From contig OZ017757.1 in the NCBI GenBank assembly GCA_963969365.1, positions 558,001 through 622,000 on the forward strand: a stretch of DNA of 64,000 nucleotides. The letters run 5' to 3'. The translations under genes were made by a program, and so were the position numbers. The notes below the pieces were generated by a model, which saw only the letters and a program-made list of their open reading frames with translations, did not search any database and had not been told where the DNA came from. Position 1 is the first letter of the stretch. The number at the start of each line of letters is the position of its first letter. Shown piece by piece: positions 58,532 to 64,000 of this stretch. The DNA comes from Asterochloris sp. CNOR1. Its lineage: Eukaryota; Chlorophyta; Trebouxiophyceae; Trebouxiales; Trebouxiaceae.

Positions 58532-61500
58532 TCACTTCTCATATACAAGGAAGGTAATTGCCGACTGTGGCATGACCCGCAGAACGTTGGGGACGATGCC
58601 CTTGTAGAGCCCCACTATGCCTTCCCGCTGCAGGATCAGCCTGAAGGTGGCGGCCACCCCCTGGTACTGCACAGGACGGCTGCCCTGGCGCTGCTGCAGG
58701 CGCGACCTCACCACCTGCAGGTCATAAAAGGGAGAGTGGGTGGGAACAACAATGCAGTTGGTCCACCTCGTTGTTACTGAAGGGCGCCGCGCCACTGCTG
58801 CAGCTGCAAGCTTACCACCTGCAGGCCTCCAGGAGGCCATTCATGGCCACATAACAATGGCCAAACCTGACAGTGCCAATGTCAGCACCTAAGCATGGGA
58901 GCAAGGCATGATAGAGTCAACGAGGACTGCCACACATGCAGTTCCAGTGCTGCAGCAACTGTACCAATTCATGCTACCCAAGATGCCCCACCAATATACA
59001 GACTGCCAACAGGAATAGCTGATGGCAACAGCCCGAAGGCTGCCTATATCACATAGACCTGGACCTGCATGATCCTGCCTAAGCAGAATGCAGACCTGAG
59101 AGGGACAACGGACAGTAGAGGGCCCCAGCTTGAAGGCAGCGCCAACAACCGAGACCTGGACTGCCGACCTGCCACGGGCACCAGCCTGCCCCTGCAGCGA
59201 CCCTCTGCATGACAGCAGCTCAAGGTTGACTCAACTGCCCACCTGAGAAGGGTAGGTGACGGCTGAGGCCACCAGCTTGGAGGCTGCACCCATCAGTGAG
59301 ATCTGAAAGGCTGACAAGCTGGACCTGCCAGTGTCCTTAGCGTACTCGCCTGCGCCAGCTGTCAGGGCCTTCAGCTCCTCATACACCATAAATTGGATGG
59401 CACCATGAGAGACCTGCAGGGCGCAAAGTGCCTTCAGCTATTTCACGTGTGAGGTGGGCAACATGGGGTGGGCCTTCAGGTCATCATACACACTGCATGA
59501 GCAGCGCCAGAGGGAAGTGCAATGACACCTTGTCAGCTTTGTCATTTTTGTTGTGGCGTCATGACCTGAGAGAAGCTGTAACAGATGTGTGGACCATGCC
59601 CTTGCTGCTCAGGTTGTCAGCTCCTCATGCGCCATGATCTTTACACTGCCATGGAAGACGTTCAGGTGTCGACCCTAGTGTCGTGAGTCCTGAGACCCAA
59701 ATGCAAAACATCACCGCTTGCTGCATGTTTCTGCGCATGGGAAGCCTCCAATGTTAAAGCTTCCTGTGAGCGAGAGCTTTCTGCATACACACAGAAAGCC
59801 CCTCCAGACCACAGCCAGTCAAGACTGAAGCAATTGTGGTCGCCTTATGCGCAAGCTCTGCTTGGATGCAGTGTCTAGCATTGTCCCAGCATGGGCTTGG
59901 GAGATACATTCTGATGGTGGTGGCCATGCACGCAGCAAAGTATGAGTGCTTTTGGCGCACCAACAGCAGGGAGGGAACCAGCCCCTTGTAGAAGCCCAGC
60001 AGGCCCTCCTGACGAGCAATCTGGCGCGCTGCATCCACCAGCCCCCTGTACGCTGGCATGGCAGCAGCCCTCTGGGCCGCGGCGGCCTGGGGGCCTGTGG
60101 TGGCGGCTGCTGCTGCTGCAGTCGCGCGGCGCTGCAGCTGCAGGCGGGTCTTGATGACCCAGATGGGGTTTGTCGCCAGGCAGACCTGCAGCGGGGGCTT
60201 GGACGAGGTGAGCTCTCCCGGTGGTGCACCTGCAGACCTGATGATCAGCCAAGAATGCAGCAGAGACTGGGTACTGGGGGCCCTAAGTGCCACTAGTGCT
60301 GACAAGAGTGGGGTTGATTGCCAAGTAGACCTGCAGGGTAAGGCAGCATGCGGCGGCCAACTGCACAGTAAACGACGACCAGTGGCGGTCACCCATGCAT
60401 GCCAAGTAGACACCGGACGGGAGCATAGATCCTGGGTTGCAGGGGTGTTCCTGGGGCTTACAAGACACACTGCGACCTGAATGCAGCATTTTAGTAATTG
60501 TCCTGGGGCATCAATTGAACTGATAGGCAGCTGAGCTGGGCTGCCGCCCAGATGTCTCGAGGGTCTCAGCAGGGGTTCTGGTGTTCCAGCCAATACAGGT
60601 AGATCATGCAGGCAGCAGTGCAGATAGCTGCGACCGTGAACACTTTGTTGCACAAGCATCAAAGAGGCCAAGCAAGCTAAAGAGTCTTGGGGCATGGTAA
60701 GCAGAAGGACCTCACCAGGCCGCCTGTCCCTTCCTTCTGCAAATGAACCCGCTAGGCCATTGGGCCCCAAAACAGGCAAGATCGAACCATGCCTAGCACA
60801 CTTACCACGCAGCCTGCCTCTGCTGCAGACAGCAGGTGGACCTGGGGGGCCAGCTTGGACTGCCCGGTCCAGCGCTGGTACCGGTCCTTGGCTCTGTTGT
60901 AGAAGGCAAAGTAGAGGCCCCAGGACATGCCTGCATCCCAAGCATGCAGAGCAATGGTCGCAGAAGCCAGACCATGCTAGACACAGGCATCTAGATGTCC
61001 AAGCATCCCAGGGCATGCAAGTGAGTGTTGCAGCTCCCCAGCCTCAAGATAGAGGGCCTGAACACACCTGCATCCCACAGAGCCAACTTCAACTGGCTGC
61101 AGACAACTGCTGCAGCTTGGCAGCCAGGTCAAGTGGTGGCCAAGGGACATGCCTGCAGCCAAACAATCTGTGAACAAGGCCACCCTGCCTGCACATGCAG
61201 ATTAGTGGGTGCCTTACCATGGCTTCCCAGCTCAGCCTGAGATGTGCTGCCCTGGTCAGCGGGCATGGGTACCCAGTCGTGCTGATCACAGGGTGAGGCA
61301 CAGCAGGGTGTCTGCAACGCACATTCCCTGCCATGCACTTTCAGCCAGCTGCATGGTGTGCGGCCTGGCTGAGATCTGTGGGCCGAGGTGATCAGCGGTG
61401 CATGCAGCGCTTCCATGGTCACAGCGGCTCGGACCTGCAGTGGATGCAGCCACCTCCACCCTCGCCAGCTTCACCTCTTGTTGGAGGTCGCCACCCTTTT

Positions 61501-61939
61501 CGGGAGACAATGTGAGGCAGCAGTCCCCGCACCTGAGCCAAGCAGGGCTGGGGCCAGCCCCGCGTACAGGCCTCGCCAGCCTTCCTGGCGCACAATTGAT
61601 CTGACTGCATCCTGCGTGCCGCGATAAGCTGGCGCAGCACCAGGGGTGCCGTCCTGCACTGCACCGCGGGGCGGGGACTGTCATGGTTCAGATAGCACAA
61701 TGGCTTTCCTGGCACACCGAGTGCAGCACTGCAGGAGCATCCATCCGCTCACCCTGCAGACGAGTTTTGATGACGTCCAAAGGGTGCAGGCTCAGTGTGG
61801 AAACAAGGCCCGCAGTGCAGCCTGCCACAGCATGTCTCCTGCAGCATGGCCTTTCAGGCCTCAGACAGGACACACAGCTCAAGCAAACCATTGTGGCTGA
61901 GCAAGTCAACACTCACCAGTTGCGCTCATTTTCAGGCAT
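58532..61939 (-). CDS. FOLT1: Mitochondrial-carrier family folate/FAD transporter (FOLT1/SLC25A32 type)
   Basis: Six-helix carrier of the SLC25 family, closest in pattern to SLC25A32, plant FOLT1 and yeast FLX1, which move folates or FAD into mitochondria or plastids. Seven exons join in phase: 61939-61917 (MPENERNW), 61838-61753, 61658-61533, 60930-60806, 60185-59961, 59413-59243 and 58714-58532. The three carrier signatures are HPLDVIKTRLQVQDG, NPIWVIKTRLQLQRR and TYPSQVVRSRLQQR. Subfamily hallmarks are GLYAGLAPALLGSGMSWGLY, FAFYNRAKDRYQRW, GLVPSLLLVSHGAIQFMVYE and GIVPNVLRVMPQSAITFLVY. The second matrix loop has an alanine-rich insert (ATAAAAAATTGPQAAAAQ). The end YEK-TGA overlaps a GTGAGC that could be a donor, so a short C-terminal extension is not excluded. 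Substrate is by homology only. Confidence 0.93.
59095..60420 (-). repeat. Copies of FOLT1-type exon edges
   Basis: The start of exon 59413-59243 (about 59363-59413, GCCTTCAGCTCCTCATACAC) recurs upstream in sense at about 59472-59512 (GCCTTCAGGTCATCATACAC) and 59610-59655 (CAGCTCCTCATGCGCCATGA). Its 3' part (about 59272-59335, CCAGCTTGGAGGCTGC) recurs at about 59127-59180 (CCAGCTTGAAGGCAGC). The start of exon 60185-59961 (TTTGTCGCCAGGCAGACCTG) recurs at about 60320-60342 (TTGATTGCCAAGTAGACCTG). Confidence 0.85.
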
Positions 61940-62187
61940 GCAGAACAGCAGGAGGGAGTTGTCAAGGGATCAGCATGACACTTGGAAATTTGGAGCATGT
62001 GCCACTTTCCTTCTAAAAAAAAGGAACGGAAAGTTTGCAGATCGAGGGCAGGCTGCAAAAGCTGGCTCTGCTGAATATCTCAGCAGAGTGACTGCAGTGC
62101 TTGAGAGAAGGTGAGCGGTTAAGAGACTGCCCGCTACCAGCTGATGCTTGCTGTCAACGACTGCTCATGCATGGTGCAGGCAGGGCC
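61940..62187. promoter_or_regulatory. 248-bp divergent promoter, FOLT1-type / SKIP
   Basis: Start codons are 248 bp apart. An A-rich run (about 62016-62040) lies in the middle. No named element was recognised. The open plus frame continues upstream of the SKIP ATG, so the exact start is a choice. Confidence 0.5.
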
Positions 62188-64000
62188 ATGGCCACGATGC
62201 TGGCTCACCTGCCTGCTCCAACCAGGGAGTATGTGCCACCTGCTGAGGCGCTGCCCACCAGCACAGCACTGGCCTCGCGCATCAGCAAGGAGCCTCCTCC
62301 TTATGGCTCTGTGGAGAGGCAGCGCTACATTCCTAGGCGACCAGAGGATTTTGGTGATGGGGGTGCGTTCCCAGAGATCCAGGTAAGCCGATGGCTTCAC
62401 TTGCTGTCTGCCAGCTCCGCAGCGTACCTGCTTGATGCACACTGGCACGCAGGTTTGATGGGGTCTCGTGCTGGCTGTGCTGAGAAGTGCTTTTACTCAG
62501 TTGCGCCTCCGGCGATTGCGGGGCTACAGCCGGAACCAGCTGTGGATTGTCTACTCCGCCTGTGCTATCAAGTCTGCTTACCAACTCTGCCTGTGATGTG
62601 CTTGCCGTCCCTTACCCGCATGTGTAGTCAGGTTGCTGCACATCGTGGGTTTGCCTTCACAAGCAACCTTGCAAGCACAGGACACCGTTACACCTTGCAT
62701 CCCATCTGCAGGACACTCAGCATCCGCTTGGGCAAGGGACGCCGTCGTAGCGTCCATGAGTTGCCGTTTCTCATGCTCTGTAGGCGCTGGGAATGGGCCA
62801 AGAAGGAGGGATGTGCCTTGAGCATTATATCTATCGAGAGCCTGATCAATTTCTGGCGCTGGCTGACCTGACACTTGCTGTGGCTCAGGGCTCACAGGCA
62901 ACAGCAGATGTGCCGCTGCAGCTATATGGCTGGGCCTGGGGAATCATCGCTTCTTTCACCTGCGTTGCAGGTGGCTCAATACCCCCTGGGCATGGGTAAG
63001 AAGGAGAAGGGGGGGGCAGGAGGGGGCAGTGGTGCCAGCAGCACAGGCACGCTGGCCGTCACCGTAAATGCCGATGGGGATGTGAACTATGATGCCATCG
63101 TCAGACAGGGCCGCAATCAAGACAAGATCGTGTACTCTGATCACAAGGCACTGGTGCCCAAGCTGGACAGCCTTACGGAGGTGGGAAAGAAAATTCTTTC
63201 CCTGTCTGGGCAATGTTGTCGCAGCTCAACGCAGGGACATCAAGGTGGCGATGTATTCAAGTTGCACAGCCTTACAGAGCTGGACAGGTGCATATTGTGC
63301 ATCATTGTTCTGGCAGCTGATTGCAGGGATCCCACGTTGGTAGCAAACAGCCATCAGATGGGCAGGAGGCAACTTTGTGTAATGTTGCCATTCTGGCAGC
63401 TGATTGCAGGAAGGCTGTGGTGTGCCCAGCAGAACGAATTTCTCGAGGTGTTCAAGGTGCTTGTTCAAGGTGCTTTGCGTGTGCCCTGCTCAGATGCTTC
63501 TATCTCTTGCTCAGCTAGTTCTGTCCCCGCATCAGTTTCTTTTCCTCAAAATAGGTGCAGCATTTGTGAGGGGCCCGCGCGGCGTGCTGCCAGAGCTTGC
63601 TGCACAGAAATGAGATGGCCCGACAGATCATTCAGGCACCACCTTTCCTGCCCTCTGTCCTCCTCAAGCCTGCACTGTGCCCTGCAGAATTTCGAGAAGC
63701 CTGATGAGGATGAGGTGGCTCAGACCGCCAAGGAGACTGAGGCTGCACTGCTGGCTGTGGTGACCACCAAGCTGCATGCCCAGCAGCCCAAACAGCTGCC
63801 CAAGCAGCCAGGGGACGCCCAGTACATCAAATACACTCCTGCGCAGCAGGGCAAGCAGTACAACTCAGGGGCGGGCCAGAGGATCATCAAGATGCAGGAC
63901 ATGCCAGTGGACCCCATGGAGCCCCCCAAGTTCAGGTGCACTGCGCTGACTTGTAGAGGGATGAGTGTTACGTGTGCTGGTGAGAGCAGGTGGCGCAGAG
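62188..64000 (+). CDS. SKIP: SNW-domain splicing/transcription coregulator SKIP (partial, runs off right edge)
   Basis: SKIP/SNW1 is a spliceosome (NineTeen-related) component and transcription coregulator in the nucleus. Exons 62188-62382, 62971-63180 and 63688-63935 join in phase. They read LPAPTREYVPPAEALPTSTA, then EPPPYGSVERQRYIPRRPED and FGDGGAFPEIQ/VAQYPLGMGKK; VNADGDVNYDAIVRQGRNQD and KIVYSDHKALVPK; NFEKPDEDEVAQTAKETEAA; QYIKYTPAQQGKQYNSGAGQ and RIIKMQDMPVDPMEPPKF. These match the conserved N-terminal arm and the start of the SNW domain (YTPSQQG..FNSGA.QR.I.M...DPMEPP). The rest of the SNW domain is outside the window. A Gly-rich KKEKGGAGGGSG stretch replaces the usual short linker. 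ATG 62188 is chosen because MATMLAHLPAP fits family N-termini; ATG 62170 is possible. Confidence 0.94.
63160..63410 (+). repeat. Exon-end copy and exact 20-bp direct repeat in a SKIP intron
   Basis: The exon end (CTGGACAGCCTTACGGAG/GTGGG, to 63180) recurs at about 63258-63285 (TTGCACAGCCTTACAGAGCT). Further on, TTCTGGCAGCTGATTGCAGG occurs exactly at 63308-63327 and 63391-63410, an 83-bp spacing; each contains a possible branch and acceptor sequence. Confidence 0.88.

Noticed and set aside
59754-61016. 420-residue minus-strand open frame
   Set aside because: It is one FOLT1-type exon with intron read-through on both sides; carrier repeats join only when the introns are removed.
1-64000. tRNA, rRNA and transposon genes
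   Set aside because: I looked for T-loop sequences such as GGTTCGAATCC, rRNA blocks and transposase or reverse-transcriptase motifs and saw none. A covariance-model or profile search would be needed to be sure.
1-64000. TGTAA polyadenylation signal typical of Chlamydomonas
   Set aside because: I did not see it at a consistent distance after the LanC-like, GT90 or YIPF stop codons, so I do not annotate poly(A) sites.

Overview
This window looks like nuclear DNA of a green alga (Chlorophyta, perhaps a trebouxiophyte). The grounds are spliceosomal introns in every gene, GTGAG/GTAAG donors, an almost invariant (C)TGCAG acceptor, a moderately GC-rich composition, and a gene set that mixes plant-type proteins (SAL1 nucleotidase, LHT-type amino acid permease, FOLT1-type carrier, LanC-like protein) with general eukaryotic ones (SKIP/SNW1, MPP alpha, YIPF). 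The lineage is my inference. I see no rRNA, tRNA, transposase, CRISPR array or prokaryotic operon.

Layout: a RecD2-like helicase (minus, 6185 to beyond the left edge) is divergent from a DUF1232/YkvA membrane protein (plus, 6817-7679). Then come an unresolved minus-strand gene with a possible PH-like segment (about 8.0-9.9 kb) and a KH-domain protein (about 10.3-11.6 kb, minus). A TMEM144-type transporter (minus) is divergent from a LanC-like protein (plus, 13947-20062). An F-box/LRR protein (minus, 20234-24398) is divergent from a family-90 glycosyltransferase (plus, 24524-27393). An LHT-type amino acid permease with very small exons (minus, 28124-34863) faces away from an FCP/NIF-type phosphatase (plus, ends 37538). 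A GT25-like glycosyltransferase (minus, 37633 to at least 40345) is followed by a repeat-rich stretch. SAL1 (minus, 43430-47218) and MPP alpha (minus, 47312-52566) lie in tandem. MPP alpha is divergent from a YIPF1/2-type Yip1 protein (plus, 52728-57135). A FOLT1/SLC25A32-type carrier (minus, 58532-61939) is divergent from SKIP/SNW1 (plus, 62188 to beyond the right edge).

For FOLT1, YIPF, MPP alpha, most of SAL1 and most of the LHT permease I could follow exon phases so that consecutive exons join in frame into a recognisable family sequence. Other genes have some exons unresolved, and this is stated in each entry. The genes are housekeeping functions that do not form one pathway. Several products look organellar: MPP alpha, FOLT1, SAL1 with a basic presequence, and the RecD2-like helicase with a possible targeting peptide.

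The most unusual feature is in the introns. Many contain one to three decayed copies of the neighbouring exon edge, including the splice site, spaced about 75-150 bp apart. Copies of an exon start plus its acceptor lie upstream of the real acceptor. Copies of an exon end plus its donor lie downstream of the real donor. This recurs in at least nine genes and is the main item in Part 2.
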